Assembly: GCF_007989085.1 (NCBI RefSeq)
Contig: NZ_BJVJ01000012.1
Location: forward strand, 1 to 64,000
DNA length: 64,000 nt
DNA from: Pseudonocardia sulfidoxydans NBRC 16205
GTDB lineage: Bacteria; Actinomycetota; Actinomycetes; Mycobacteriales; Pseudonocardiaceae
Direction of reading: 5' to 3'
Shown piece after piece: positions 1-8,039 of this stretch (position 1 is its first letter; each line of letters opens with the position of its first letter). A program made the translations under genes and the position numbers. Below the pieces are notes generated by a model, which saw only the letters and a list, made by a program, of their open reading frames with translations, had not been told where the DNA came from and did not search any database.

Positions 1-400
1 GGGGTACATGGACGCGGGCAACCTCGTCCCCGACTCGGTGACCGTCGGCATGGTGAAGGCCCGCCTCGCCGACCCCGATGCGGCCAAGGGCTTCCTGCTC
101 GACGGGTTCCCGCGCACCACGTCGCAGGCCGACGCGCTGGGTGAGATCCTGTCGGAGACGGGCGACGAGCTCGACGCCGTCGTCGAGCTGCAGGTGTCGG
201 AGGACGTCGTCGTCGAGCGGCTGCTCGCGCGCGGCCGTTCCGACGACACCGAGGACGTCATCCGCAACCGGCAACAGGTCTACCGCGACGAGACCGCGCC
301 GCTGCTCGACTACTACCGCGACCGGCTCGTCACCGTGGACGCCGTCGGCGAGGTCGCCGAGATCACCGACCGGGTGTTCGCGGCCCTCCCCGAGCGCTGA
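1..400 (+). CDS. adk: Adenylate kinase, 3' part (5' end outside window)
   Basis: Adenylate kinase interconverts ATP + AMP and 2 ADP in the cytoplasm. The frame is open from the left edge, so the N-terminal half with the P-loop is outside the window. Visible are the stretch [17 protein letters not shown], the AMP-site motif GFPRTTSQA, and the short zinc-less LID loop [14 protein letters not shown] typical of actinobacterial Adk, followed by the C-terminal helix up to the TGA at 398-400. map follows after 43 bp, the usual order at the end of the spc ribosomal operon (secY-adk-map), so co-transcription is likely. Confidence 0.96.
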   Translation, partial: GYMDAGNLVPDSVTVGMVKARLADPDAAKGFLLDGFPRTTSQADALGEILSETGDELDAVVELQVSEDVVVERLLARGRSDDTEDVIRNRQQVYRDETAPLLDYYRDRLVTVDAVGEVAEITDRVFAALPER

Positions 401-443
401 CCCGCGTCGGGCGGGGCGTCACGAACCAGCAAGGAGCGCGTCG

Positions 444-1268
444 ATGACTGGCGGCAGAGGCGGGGTCCGCGGAGCGTTGGCCCGTTTCCGTGGGCGTGAC
501 ATCGAGCTGAAGACGCCGGGCGAGATCGAGGCCATGCGGGCGGCGGGGATCCTCGTCGCCCGCACCCTCGCCGCGGTCCGTGCGCTCGCCGCCCCGGGGG
601 TCAGCACGGCCGACCTCGACGCACTGGCGGAGACGACGATCCGCGAGGGCGACGGCGTGCCGTCGTTCCTCGGCTACCACGGCTACCCGGCGTCGATCTG
701 CGCGTCGGTGAACGACCAGATCGTCCACGGCATCCCGTCGGCGGCGCAGGTACTCGCCGAGGGCGACATCATCTCGGTCGACTGCGGCGCCGTCGTCGAC
801 GGCTGGCACGGCGACTCGGCGGTGACGCTGGAGATCGGCGCGGTCTCCGAGGCCGACCACCAGCTGTCGGCGGCCTGCGAGGAGTCGCTGTACGCGGGCA
901 TCGCCGCGGCGTTGCCCGGCGGCCGGCTCACCGACATCTCGCACGCGGTGCAGAACGCCGTCGAGAAGGCCGCGAACCGCGACCGGGCCGACTACGGGAT
1001 CGTCGCGGAGTACGGCGGCCACGGCATCGGGACCTCGATGCACATGGACCCGTTCCTGCCCAACTACGGCGACCCGGGGCACGGGCTGCGGCTGCGCCCC
1101 GGTGTGGTGCTGGCGATCGAGCCGATGATCACGGCGGGCGAGCCGGAGACCCGCGAGCTGGAGGACGGCTGGACCGTCGTCACGGCCGACGGGAAGCGTG
1201 CGGTGCACTGGGAGCACACCGTCGCGATCACCGACGACGGCCCGCGGGTGCTGACCGCGGCACCGTGA
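444..1268 (+). CDS. map: Methionine aminopeptidase type I
   Basis: Removes the initiator methionine from nascent proteins; a dinuclear metal enzyme of the cytoplasm. The ATG at 444 is chosen because AAGGAG lies at 431-436; the frame is open further upstream but overlaps adk. The 274-residue product has the creatinase fold signature: the region [19 protein letters not shown], metal ligands in [14 protein letters not shown], the [10 protein letters not shown] segment with the catalytic His, and the two distal Glu ligands in AIEPMIT and WEHTVAI. It lies between adk and a convergent MFS gene, separated from the latter by 9 bp. It is the last gene of the spc-type operon here; infA is on the far side of the MFS gene. 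Confidence 0.96.
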   Translation: MTGGRGGVRGALARFRGRDIELKTPGEIEAMRAAGILVARTLAAVRALAAPGVSTADLDALAETTIREGDGVPSFLGYHGYPASICASVNDQIVHGIPSAAQVLAEGDIISVDCGAVVDGWHGDSAVTLEIGAVSEADHQLSAACEESLYAGIAAALPGGRLTDISHAVQNAVEKAANRDRADYGIVAEYGGHGIGTSMHMDPFLPNYGDPGHGLRLRPGVVLAIEPMITAGEPETRELEDGWTVVTADGKRAVHWEHTVAITDDGPRVLTAAP

Positions 1269-1277
1269 CGTCGGTGC

Positions 1278-2675
1278 TCAGGGGGCGCTGACCGGATCGG
1301 CCCCGTTGTCGGCCCCGTTGTCGGCCTCGTTCTCCGGTCCGTTCGCCGCCGCGTCCGCCGAGGAGGGCGCGGCCGGAGGAGCGGTGTCGAGCGGGTGCGC
1401 GATCTCGTCGCGGTCGAGCCGCCAGCCGACGACCGCCGCGGCCGCCAGCAGCACCGGGACGGTGCCGGCGAGCAGGAACGTCAGCGGGATGCCCACCCAC
1501 TCGCCGATCGGGCCCGCCAGCGCCATCGACACCGGCATCAGGGCCAGCGAGACGAAGAAGTCGAGGCTCGACACCCGGCCCAGCAGGTGCGCCGGTACGC
1601 GGCGCTGCAGCAGCGTCCCCCAGATGACCATCGCACCGGCACTCGTGACGCCGACGACGAACGCGATGACGACCATGACCCACAACAGGTTCGTCAGCCC
1701 GAGGAAGGCCAGTGGGACGCCGCCGATGCCCCAGGCCAGGATCATCACCGTCAGGTAGCGGCGCGGCAGCCGGATCGACGACGTCGCGATCGACCCGACG
1801 GCGCTGCCGATCCCGAAGGCGCCCAGCACGAGGGCGTAGTCGCTGGGGCCGCCGCCGGTCTGGTCGCGCACCGCGAACGGCAGCAGGACCTCGATCGGGC
1901 CGATGACGACGAGCACGTACAGCGACGAGAACGCGAGGGTCGCGAAGAGCCATCCGGTGCGCAGCAGGTAGGCGAAGCCCTCGCGGACGTCGGCGAGCAC
2001 GGAGGGGCGCCCGTCGGGGCCGCCGGGCGGGATGCGGTCCACAGCCGGGGTTCGGCGCATCGCCAGCAGGGGCGGCAGCGCGAGGCAGAACCCGATCGCG
2101 GCGGCGAGCAGCCCGGCCGCGGGGAACAGCGCACCGACGACGAGCCCGGCCACCGCGGGCCCGGCCGCCTGCATCGCGACCGGACGCAGCGTCCCCTCGA
2201 CGCCGTTGGCGGCGAGCAGCTCGTCGGCGGGCAGCAGCGACGGCAGGATCGCCGACGCGGACGGGTAGTAGAAGGCGTCGGCGGTGCCGAGCAGGAACGC
2301 GACGACCGCGAGGTGCCACAGCGCTAGCGTGCCGGTGAGCGCGAGCGTCGCCGCCACGGCCGCCGACGCGATGCGGACGGTCTCGACGGCCACCAGCACG
2401 CGTCGGCGGGGGAGCCGGTCGGCGGCGACCCCACCCGCGAGCACGCTCAGCAGCAGACCCGCGCTGCCGGCCGCGGCGACGACGGAGAGCTGCGTCGGTC
2501 CGCCGCCCAGCTCGATGACCTGCCAGACGATCGCGACCAGCCAGATGCCCGTCGCGAACAGGGAGAACAGCATCGACGACGCCAGCAGCCGGTACTCGCG
2601 GTGGCGGAACGGCCGCAGTGCCCGGGGGAGGCGGGTATGGTCGGGTGCGGGGCCGTGACGGGTCTCCACGACCAT
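1278..2675 (-). CDS. MFS transporter (EntS/MFS_3-type exporter)
   Basis: A 465-residue major facilitator exporter of the MFS_3 / enterobactin-exporter-like group; the substrate cannot be read from sequence. Evidence is a set of about ten to twelve hydrophobic segments, the opening RHREYRLL that precedes TM1 in this family, the loop GGVAADRLPRRRVL (an A-motif-like GxxxDRxxRR between TM2 and TM3), and a long hydrophilic tail ending in Asp/Asn-rich repeats. The ATG at 2675 is chosen because the family N-terminus begins about 16 residues later; the frame runs open further upstream without homology. No clear Shine-Dalgarno is seen. It interrupts the map-infA order on the opposite strand, so it looks like a lineage-specific insertion. 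A TCGACCCGGGTCGA palindrome lies just upstream of its start. Confidence 0.88.
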   Translation of the reverse strand: MVVETRHGPAPDHTRLPRALRPFRHREYRLLASSMLFSLFATGIWLVAIVWQVIELGGGPTQLSVVAAAGSAGLLLSVLAGGVAADRLPRRRVLVAVETVRIASAAVAATLALTGTLALWHLAVVAFLLGTADAFYYPSASAILPSLLPADELLAANGVEGTLRPVAMQAAGPAVAGLVVGALFPAAGLLAAAIGFCLALPPLLAMRRTPAVDRIPPGGPDGRPSVLADVREGFAYLLRTGWLFATLAFSSLYVLVVIGPIEVLLPFAVRDQTGGGPSDYALVLGAFGIGSAVGSIATSSIRLPRRYLTVMILAWGIGGVPLAFLGLTNLLWVMVVIAFVVGVTSAGAMVIWGTLLQRRVPAHLLGRVSSLDFFVSLALMPVSMALAGPIGEWVGIPLTFLLAGTVPVLLAAAAVVGWRLDRDEIAHPLDTAPPAAPSSADAAANGPENEADNGADNGADPVSAP

Positions 2676-2976
2676 GATGCGACCACGTCGACCCGGGTCG
2701 AGGTCAAGTGAAATTGTCCGTTCCGGCGGGCATGTCACGGGGGTCACCCCGCGCGCGTGTACCCGACTGTGAAGGCCCTCCGCAAGACCCGTACACTGGC
2801 TGTTCGGCGCGTTGGGTGCGCCGGTTCCGTCGTGCCTCCCGCATGTCGCCTCCGGTGTCCCTCGTGCCCACCGGACGCGACGACCGCAGCCAGATTGCTG
2901 TCGGCGGTCGTGGCCGTCCGCAGCACCACCTGTCAGATGCACGTCGTACGCAAGACCGTCACGGAACGCGGAGGAC
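2676..2976. promoter_or_regulatory. Divergent promoter region between MFS gene and infA
   Basis: This 301-bp stretch has no convincing gene. It must carry the infA-alpha operon promoter (rightward) and the MFS promoter (leftward). A perfect 14-bp palindrome at 2688-2701 lies between a leftward TTGACC-like -35 (complement of 2702-2707) and the MFS start, and could be an operator. Rightward, TACACT at 2792-2797 with GTGAAG at 2769-2774 (17-bp spacing) is a weak promoter candidate with a leader of about 170 nt before infA. Both assignments are inference. Confidence 0.35.
2688..2701. promoter_or_regulatory. Perfect 14-bp palindrome, possible operator of the MFS gene
   Basis: TCGACCCGGGTCGA is a perfect inverted repeat placed 13 bp before the leftward MFS start and next to a TTGACC-like hexamer. 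Position suggests a repressor site; no cognate regulator is adjacent. Confidence 0.3.
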
Positions 2977-3198
2977 ATGGCCAAGAAAGACGGGGCGATC
3001 GAGGTCGAGGGCCGGGTCGTCGAACCCCTGCCGAACGCGATGTTCCGCGTGGAGCTGGAGAACGGGCACAAGGTCCTGGCTCACATCAGCGGGAAGATGC
3101 GGCAGCACTACATCCGGATCCTCCCCGAGGACCGGGTGGTCGTGGAGCTCTCACCCTACGACCTGTCCCGCGGCCGAATCGTCTACCGCTACAAGTGA
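2977..3198 (+). CDS. infA: Translation initiation factor IF-1
   Basis: IF-1 binds the A site of the 30S subunit during initiation. The 73-residue product starts [16 protein letters not shown] and carries the complete S1/OB fold ([20 protein letters not shown], then [20 protein letters not shown]), the standard length for actinobacteria. The ATG at 2977 is preceded by GGAGG at 2970-2974, an unusually tight spacing. It heads the rpmJ-rpsM-rpsK-rpsD-rpoA-rplQ series and is probably the first gene of that transcript. Confidence 0.98.
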   Translation: MAKKDGAIEVEGRVVEPLPNAMFRVELENGHKVLAHISGKMRQHYIRILPEDRVVVELSPYDLSRGRIVYRYK

Positions 3199-3232
3199 TC
3201 GCCCGCTCCACCGGAACAAGAAGGCAGAAGAC

Positions 3233-3346
3233 GTGAAGGTCAAGCCGAGCGTCAAGCCGATCTGCGACAAGTGCAAGGTGATCCGCCGTCACGGCCGGGT
3301 CATGGTGATCTGCGAGAACCTGCGCCACAAGCAGCGCCAGGGCTGA
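3233..3346 (+). CDS. rpmJ: 50S ribosomal protein L36 (zinc-binding form)
   Basis: A 37-residue L36 starting at GTG 3233. It keeps the full zinc ribbon: Cys11, Cys14, Cys27 and His32, so it is the C+ form; many actinobacteria also hold a C- paralogue elsewhere. It is basic ([20 protein letters not shown]). It follows infA by 34 bp, as in most bacteria, and is followed by a 185-bp gap before rpsM that holds no gene. Confidence 0.97.
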   Translation: MKVKPSVKPICDKCKVIRRHGRVMVICENLRHKQRQG

Positions 3347-3531
3347 GCGTCACCAGCACGTCGCGGTCGTCCTGACCGCAGCTCTCACGAGCGTTAGAAG
3401 CACCCGACGAACCTGTCGCGCCGCGCGGGCGCGGCCCACCCCCGGCCCCCAGGCCGGGGCCCGGACCACGAGTCGGACCGGGGCGGACGTCGGGCAGACC
3501 TGGGGAACGGAACAGAGGAGAACATCGCCGC

Positions 3532-3912
3532 ATGGCACGACTCGCAGGCGTCGACCTCCCCCGCGACAAGCGGATGGAGATCGCGCTCACCTACATCTTC
3601 GGGATCGGACGTACCCGGTCGCTGGAGATCCTCAACGCCACGGGCATCAGCAAGGACCTCCGGTCGAAGGACCTGACCGACGAGGACCTGTCCGCCCTGC
3701 GTGAGTACATCGAGGCCAACTTCCGCGTCGAGGGCGACCTCCGCCGCGAGGTGCAGGCCGACATCCGTCGCAAGATCGAGATCGGCTGCTACCAGGGGAT
3801 CCGGCACCGCCGGGGCCTGCCGGTGCGTGGCCAGCGCACCAAGACCAATGCCCGCGGCCGCAAGGGACCGAAGAAGACGGTCGCCGGCAAGAAGAAGGCA
3901 GGTAAGAAGTAA
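3532..3912 (+). CDS. rpsM: 30S ribosomal protein S13
   Basis: S13 sits in the head of the small subunit and contacts the P-site tRNA and the intersubunit bridges. The 126-residue product starts [20 protein letters not shown], has the helix-two-turn-helix with [10 protein letters not shown], and the basic tail [22 protein letters not shown]. Upstream GAGGAGAA at about 3516-3523 fits an SD. The stop TAA overlaps the ATG of rpsK by one base (TAATG), indicating translational coupling. Confidence 0.98.
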   Translation: MARLAGVDLPRDKRMEIALTYIFGIGRTRSLEILNATGISKDLRSKDLTDEDLSALREYIEANFRVEGDLRREVQADIRRKIEIGCYQGIRHRRGLPVRGQRTKTNARGRKGPKKTVAGKKKAGKK

Positions 3913-4319
3913 TGCCGCCCCGTACCCGTGGCGCGGCCGGACCCAAGAAGGTCCGCCGCAAGGAGAAGAAGAACGTCGCGCACGGCCACGCGCACATCAA
4001 GAGCACCTTCAACAACACCATCGTGTCCATCACGGACCCGACCGGTGCCGTGATCGCGTGGGCCTCCGCCGGCCACGTCGGTTTCAAGGGCTCGCGCAAG
4101 TCGACGCCGTTCGCGGCGCAGATGGCCGCGGAGAACGCCGCCCGCAAGGCCGCCGAGCACGGCATGAAGAAGGTCGACGTCTTCGTCAAGGGCCCCGGCT
4201 CCGGTCGTGAGACCGCGATCCGTTCGCTGCAGGCCGCGGGACTCGAGGTCGGCACCATCAGCGACGTGACCCCCCAGCCGCACAACGGATGCCGCCCGCC
4301 CAAGCGGCGCCGGGTCTAA
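3912..4319 (+). CDS. rpsK: 30S ribosomal protein S11
   Basis: S11 forms part of the platform of the small subunit near the Shine-Dalgarno helix. The 135-residue protein has the N-terminal basic stretch [20 protein letters not shown], the signature [18 protein letters not shown], and the C-terminal [20 protein letters not shown] with PKRRRV. Its start overlaps the rpsM stop, and rpsD follows after 20 bp with a strong SD. Confidence 0.98.
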   Translation: MPPRTRGAAGPKKVRRKEKKNVAHGHAHIKSTFNNTIVSITDPTGAVIAWASAGHVGFKGSRKSTPFAAQMAAENAARKAAEHGMKKVDVFVKGPGSGRETAIRSLQAAGLEVGTISDVTPQPHNGCRPPKRRRV

Positions 4320-4339
4320 GGGAGAGGGAGTAACCAGAC

Positions 4340-4945
4340 ATGGCTCGTTACACCGGACCCATGACCCGCAAGTCCCGCCGACTGAAGGTCGACCTCGTCG
4401 GCGGCGACCAGGCGTTCGAGCGCCGTCCCTACCCGCCCGGCCAGCACGGCCGGATCCGGATCAAGGAGACGGAGTACCTCCTGCAGATGCAGGAGAAGCA
4501 GAAGGCGCGCTTCGCCTACGGCGTGCTGGAGAAGCAGTTCCGCCGCTACTACGAGGAAGCCAACCGGCGTCCCGGCAAGACCGGTGACAACCTGCTGCAG
4601 ATCCTCGAGTCGCGACTCGACAACGTCGTCTACCGGGCGGGCCTCGCGCGCACCCGGCGGATGGCCCGTCAGCTGGTGAACCACGGTCACTTCCTGGTCA
4701 ACGGCCAGAAGGTGAACATTCCCAGCTTCCGCGTCGGCCAGTACGACATCATCGACGTCAAGCCGAAGTCGCTGTCGGCCGACCCGTTCGTGATCGCCAA
4801 GGAGCTCCTCGGCGACCGTCCGGTCCCGGCGTGGCTCCAGGTCGTCCCGTCGAACCTGCGCATCCTCGTGCACCAGCTGCCCGAGCGCCCGCAGATCGAC
4901 ACGCAGGTCACCGAGCAGCTGATCGTCGAGCTCTACTCGAAGTAG
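4340..4945 (+). CDS. rpsD: 30S ribosomal protein S4
   Basis: S4 nucleates assembly of the small subunit body and is an autoregulator of the alpha operon in some bacteria. The 201-residue product carries the N-terminal MARYTGPMTRKSRRLKVDL, the S4 RNA-binding domain (LESRLDNVVYRAGLARTRRM and ARQLVNHGHFLVNGQKVNIP), and the usual C-terminus QLIVELYSK. It is the zinc-less form (no Cys cluster at the N-terminus). A strong SD, GGAGAGGGAG, lies at 4321-4330. A double hairpin separates it from rpoA. Confidence 0.98.
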   Translation: MARYTGPMTRKSRRLKVDLVGGDQAFERRPYPPGQHGRIRIKETEYLLQMQEKQKARFAYGVLEKQFRRYYEEANRRPGKTGDNLLQILESRLDNVVYRAGLARTRRMARQLVNHGHFLVNGQKVNIPSFRVGQYDIIDVKPKSLSADPFVIAKELLGDRPVPAWLQVVPSNLRILVHQLPERPQIDTQVTEQLIVELYSK

Positions 4946-4962
4946 GAACTCGGTAGGGCCTC

Positions 4963-5007
4963 ACGAGCTTCACGGCTCGTCCCCCCGCCCTGGAGTGGGG
5001 CGGGGGG
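4963..5007 (+). terminator. Tandem hairpins between rpsD and rpoA
   Basis: The first hairpin pairs ACGAGC (4963-4968) with GCTCGT (4975-4980). It is followed directly by a perfect 10-bp GC stem at 4981-4990 and 4998-5007 with a 7-nt loop. There is no U-tract, so it may be a partial terminator or attenuator that lowers rpoA expression relative to the ribosomal genes; rpoA and rplQ have no other obvious promoter nearby. Confidence 0.6.
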
Positions 5008-5058
5008 CTCACTGCGGCATCAAATAGTGGTTGCCGCGGCATACAAAGGAGAAACACT

Positions 5059-6102
5059 GTGCTGATCTCTCAGCGCCCCACCCTGACCGAGGACTCGGTC
5101 ACCGAGACCCGGTCGCGGTTCGTCATCGAGCCGCTCGAGCCCGGCTTCGGCTACACGCTCGGCAACTCGCTCCGCCGGACCCTGCTGTCCTCCATCCCCG
5201 GCGCGGCCGTGACCAGCATCCGCATCGACGGCGTGCTGCACGAGTTCACCACCGTCCCCGGGGTCAAGGAGGACGTCACCGACATCATCCTGAACCTCAA
5301 GGAGCTCGTCGTGAGCTCCGAGGAGGACGAGCCGGTGACGATGTACCTGCGCAAGCAGGGCCCCGGCCCGGTCACCGCAGGCGACATCGTGCCCCCGGCC
5401 GGCGTCACCGTGCACAACCCGGACCTGCACATCGCCACCCTGAACGACAAGGGCCGCCTCGAGGTCGAGCTCGTCGTCGAGCGGGGCCGCGGCTACGTGC
5501 CGGCCATGCAGAACAAGGCCACCGGCGCCGAGATCGGCCGCATCCCGGTCGACTCGATCTACTCGCCGGTCCTCAAGGTGACCTACAAGGTCGAGGCCAC
5601 CCGTGTCGAGCAGCGCACCGACTTCGACAAGCTGGTGCTCGACGTCGAGACGAAGCCGTCGATCACCCCGCGCGACGCCCTGGCGTCGGCAGGCAAGACC
5701 CTCGTCGAGCTGTTCGGCCTCGCCCGCGAGCTGAACGTCGACGCCGAGGGCATCGAGATCGGTCCCTCGCCGCAGGAGGCCGACACCATCGCGGCCTTCG
5801 CGATGCCGATCGAGGAGCTCGACCTCACGGTCCGCTCCTACAACTGCCTCAAGCGCGAGGGCATCCACACCGTGGGTGAGCTGGTGGGCCGGTCCGAGGC
5901 CGACCTGCTCGACATCCGCAACTTCGGCGCCAAGTCGATCGACGAGGTCAAGATGAAGCTCGTCGGCCTCGGCCTCGCGCTGAAGGACAGCCCGCCCGGA
6001 TTCGACCCGTCGGCCGCGGCCGTCGAGTACGGCTCCGACGGGTTCGACCCCGACAACTTCGGGGACGACGGTCAGGACTACGCAGAAACGGAGCAGCTGT
6101 AG
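5059..6102 (+). CDS. rpoA: DNA-directed RNA polymerase subunit alpha
   Basis: The alpha subunit dimerises to scaffold beta and beta', and its C-terminal domain contacts UP elements and activators. The 347-residue protein begins at GTG 5059 behind AAAGGAG (5046-5052) and reads [19 protein letters not shown], very like mycobacterial RpoA. It has the N-terminal dimerisation domain ([20 protein letters not shown]) and the alpha-CTD with [20 protein letters not shown] and [17 protein letters not shown]. An acidic tail ends DYAETEQL. rplQ begins 2 bp after the stop. Confidence 0.98.
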   Translation: MLISQRPTLTEDSVTETRSRFVIEPLEPGFGYTLGNSLRRTLLSSIPGAAVTSIRIDGVLHEFTTVPGVKEDVTDIILNLKELVVSSEEDEPVTMYLRKQGPGPVTAGDIVPPAGVTVHNPDLHIATLNDKGRLEVELVVERGRGYVPAMQNKATGAEIGRIPVDSIYSPVLKVTYKVEATRVEQRTDFDKLVLDVETKPSITPRDALASAGKTLVELFGLARELNVDAEGIEIGPSPQEADTIAAFAMPIEELDLTVRSYNCLKREGIHTVGELVGRSEADLLDIRNFGAKSIDEVKMKLVGLGLALKDSPPGFDPSAAAVEYGSDGFDPDNFGDDGQDYAETEQL

Positions 6103-6104
6103 CC

Positions 6105-6866
6105 ATGCCTCAGCCCACCAAGGGTCCCCGCCTCGGCGGTTCGCCCGCGCACCAGAGGCTGATCCTGGCCAACCTGGCCACGCAGCTGTTCGAGCACGGT
6201 CGCATCACCACCACCGAGGCCAAGGCCCGGCGGCTGCGTCCGTACGCGGAGCGCCTGATCACCAAGGCCAAGAAGGGCGACCTGCACAACATCCGGCAGA
6301 TCGCCAAGGTGATCCGGGACAAGGACGTCATCCACCGTCTCGTCACCGACATCGGCCCGTTCTTCGCCGACCGCAACGGCGGCTACACCCGCATCACCAA
6401 GACGCTGCCGCGCAAGGGCGACAACGCCCCTATGGCCGTGATCGAGCTGGTGTCGCAGAAGACGGTCACCGACGAGGCCGACCGTGCCCGTCGCGTCGCG
6501 GCGTCGCAGAACAAGGCCGAGGACAAGGTCCAGGCCGCTGCGGCTGCTCCGGCGTCGGAGGAGCCCGCTGTCGACCCGTCGACCGCGCCGTACGGCGAGG
6601 GCAGCCACGCCCCGCTGGACGACCCGCAGGAGGCCCCCGAGGGCTTCCCGGTCAAGGGCAACGCCGACTCGATGCTGTACCACCTCCCCGGGACGTCGTT
6701 CTACGACCGCACCGTGGCCGAGGTCTGGTTCGCCGACGCCGTCACCGCCGAGGCCGCAGGCTTCTCGCTGCCGAAGTCGCAGCAGGAGCTGAAGGACGAC
6801 GCCGACGCGTCCGTCGAGAACGCCGAGGCCGACGCCGAGGCCGGCGACGCCAAGGGCGACGCCTGA
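6105..6866 (+). CDS. rplQ: 50S ribosomal protein L17 with long C-terminal extension
   Basis: L17 lies near the polypeptide exit tunnel. Residues 1 to about 118 are the L17 core ([20 protein letters not shown], then [18 protein letters not shown]). The protein is 253 residues, about 70 longer than mycobacterial L17 and twice the E. coli length. The extension is Ala/Asp/Glu-rich except for a compact conserved block [20 protein letters not shown] followed by [10 protein letters not shown], which matches my recollection of the small 'sunset' domain found at the end of many actinobacterial proteins. The role of that tail is unknown. The gene closes the alpha operon and is followed by a 16-bp perfect stem terminator. 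Confidence 0.96.
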   Translation: MPQPTKGPRLGGSPAHQRLILANLATQLFEHGRITTTEAKARRLRPYAERLITKAKKGDLHNIRQIAKVIRDKDVIHRLVTDIGPFFADRNGGYTRITKTLPRKGDNAPMAVIELVSQKTVTDEADRARRVAASQNKAEDKVQAAAAAPASEEPAVDPSTAPYGEGSHAPLDDPQEAPEGFPVKGNADSMLYHLPGTSFYDRTVAEVWFADAVTAEAAGFSLPKSQQELKDDADASVENAEADAEAGDAKGDA

Positions 6867-6882
6867 GCAGCACCCCGCACCA

Positions 6883-6920
6883 CGACGAGCCCGCCGTCCA
6901 CCCGGACGGCGGGCTCGTCG
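6883..6920 (+). terminator. Strong hairpin terminator after rplQ
   Basis: A perfect 16-bp stem (6883-6898 with 6905-6920) with a 6-nt loop lies 16 bp after the rplQ stop. It has no U-tract, as is usual for high-GC actinobacteria. The truA start lies only 5 bp beyond it. Confidence 0.85.
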
Positions 6921-6925
6921 GCGTC

Positions 6926-7741
6926 GTGCCCCCTGTGCCCGGGTCCGTGCAGCGCTACCGGCTCGACATCTCCTACGACGGCACGGACTTCTCCGGCTGG
7001 GCCCCGCAGCCGTCGCGGCGCACCGTCCACGGCGAGATCTCCGGTGCGCTGCAACGACTCCTGCGGGCGCCGGTGGCCCTCACCGTCGCCGGGCGCACCG
7101 ACGCCGGGGTGCACGCGAGCGGCCAGGTGGCCCACGTCGACCTGGCCCTGGACGTCGAGCCGGACCGGCTCGTCCGCCGCCTCGCCCGGTTGCTGCCCCC
7201 CGACGTCCGGGTGCGTGAGGTGACGGTCGTGCCACCCGAGTTCGACGCCCGCTTCTCCGCGCTGCGCCGCCACTACGTCTACCGCGTGACGACCTCACCG
7301 TGGGGCGCGGACCCGTTGCGGGCCAGGGACACCCTCGCCTGGCCGCACCCGATCGACCTCGACGCCGTCGTCCGCGCCTCGGCCGGGCTGCTCGGCGAGC
7401 ACGACTTCGCGGCCTTCTGCAGACGCCGCGAGGGCGCGACGACCATCCGCGAGCTGCTGCGGTTCGAATGGTCGGTCGACGCGGACGGCGTGTTCCGTGC
7501 CGCGCTGAGCGCCGACGCGTTCTGCCACAGCATGGTGCGCAGCCTGGTCGGCGCGATGCTCGACGTCGGCCGCGGGCGTCGGTCCCCCGACTGGCCGGCG
7601 GGCCTGCTCGACCGCACCGAACGCGTCTCCGACGTCGCCGTCGCGCCCGCGCACGGGCTGACCCTGGTGCGCGTCGACTACCCGGCCGACGACGAGCTCG
7701 CCGCCCGCGCGGCCGTCACGCGCAACGTCCGCACCCGCTGA
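6926..7741 (+). CDS. truA: tRNA pseudouridine(38-40) synthase
   Basis: TruA converts U38-U40 of tRNA anticodon arms to pseudouridine. The 271-residue protein has the YDGTDFSGW opening, the catalytic Asp in [18 protein letters not shown], and the C-terminal conserved [23 protein letters not shown] codons at 6926, 6935 and 6947 are all in frame; 6947 gives [12 protein letters not shown] and is a realistic alternative because 6926 is just 5 bp past a strong terminator hairpin and has no SD. truA follows rplQ in many actinobacteria, but here the terminator implies either read-through or a promoter hidden in the hairpin region. Confidence 0.93.
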   Translation: MPPVPGSVQRYRLDISYDGTDFSGWAPQPSRRTVHGEISGALQRLLRAPVALTVAGRTDAGVHASGQVAHVDLALDVEPDRLVRRLARLLPPDVRVREVTVVPPEFDARFSALRRHYVYRVTTSPWGADPLRARDTLAWPHPIDLDAVVRASAGLLGEHDFAAFCRRREGATTIRELLRFEWSVDADGVFRAALSADAFCHSMVRSLVGAMLDVGRGRRSPDWPAGLLDRTERVSDVAVAPAHGLTLVRVDYPADDELAARAAVTRNVRTR

Positions 7742-7766
7742 CGTCGCGGGGCAGGAACCCACAGCA

Positions 7767-7829
7767 CGCCGAGTTCGACACCAGCCTGGTCCCGAGCATG
7801 ATCGAACCAGTCCGACGTCGAACTCGGCG
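7767..7829. repeat. Palindromic dispersed repeat, copy A
   Basis: A perfect 13-bp stem (7767-7779 with 7817-7829, CGCCGAGTTCGAC and its complement) encloses a second 5-bp stem CTGGT (7786-7790) with ACCAG (7806-7810). A related element lies at 32004-32068 on the other side of the ESX-4 locus, with the same outer arm and the shared block CAGTCCNACGTCGARCTCGG. The two copies point to a mobile or processed hairpin repeat family rather than a chance terminator. Confidence 0.75.
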
Positions 7830-7830
7830 G

Positions 7831-7985
7831 AGCTTCTGGATCACGCCGCGGTCGTCGCCACGCAGGAGCGGCTGTGCATCGCCCGCGTCAGCAGGGCCAT
7901 CGGCAAGCTCGGCTGCCGCGACCCGGCGCAGCTGCTGGTGCTCGCCGACGAGAGCGGGCTGGTGCGGCCGGGCTGGGCCGGCTGA
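7831..7985 (+). pseudogene. Remnant of a LuxR-type response regulator (HTH C-terminus)
   Basis: The frame ending at the TGA 7983-7985 reads ...LCIARVSRAIGKLGCRDPAQ, then LLVLADESGLVRPGW. This matches the last part of NarL/LuxR output domains (VSRILAKLGLRDRAQAVVLAYESGLVRPG in typical members), including the recognition helix and the C-terminal tail. No receiver domain or HTH start precedes it: the frame is cut exactly at the palindromic repeat. I infer a decayed 3' fragment. It is too short to be a functional regulator. Confidence 0.5.
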
Positions 7986-8026
7986 CGGGTTTCCCCGAAC
8001 GCCCACGGGCGGGGTGCTCACGCGGA

Positions 8027-8032
8027 TACGGT
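8027..8032 (+). promoter_or_regulatory. Leaderless-type -10 of eccB
   Basis: TACGGT ends 7 bp before the eccB ATG, placing the transcription start at or next to the start codon. No SD precedes the ATG. Confidence 0.45.
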
Positions 8033-8039
8033 CCGCGGC

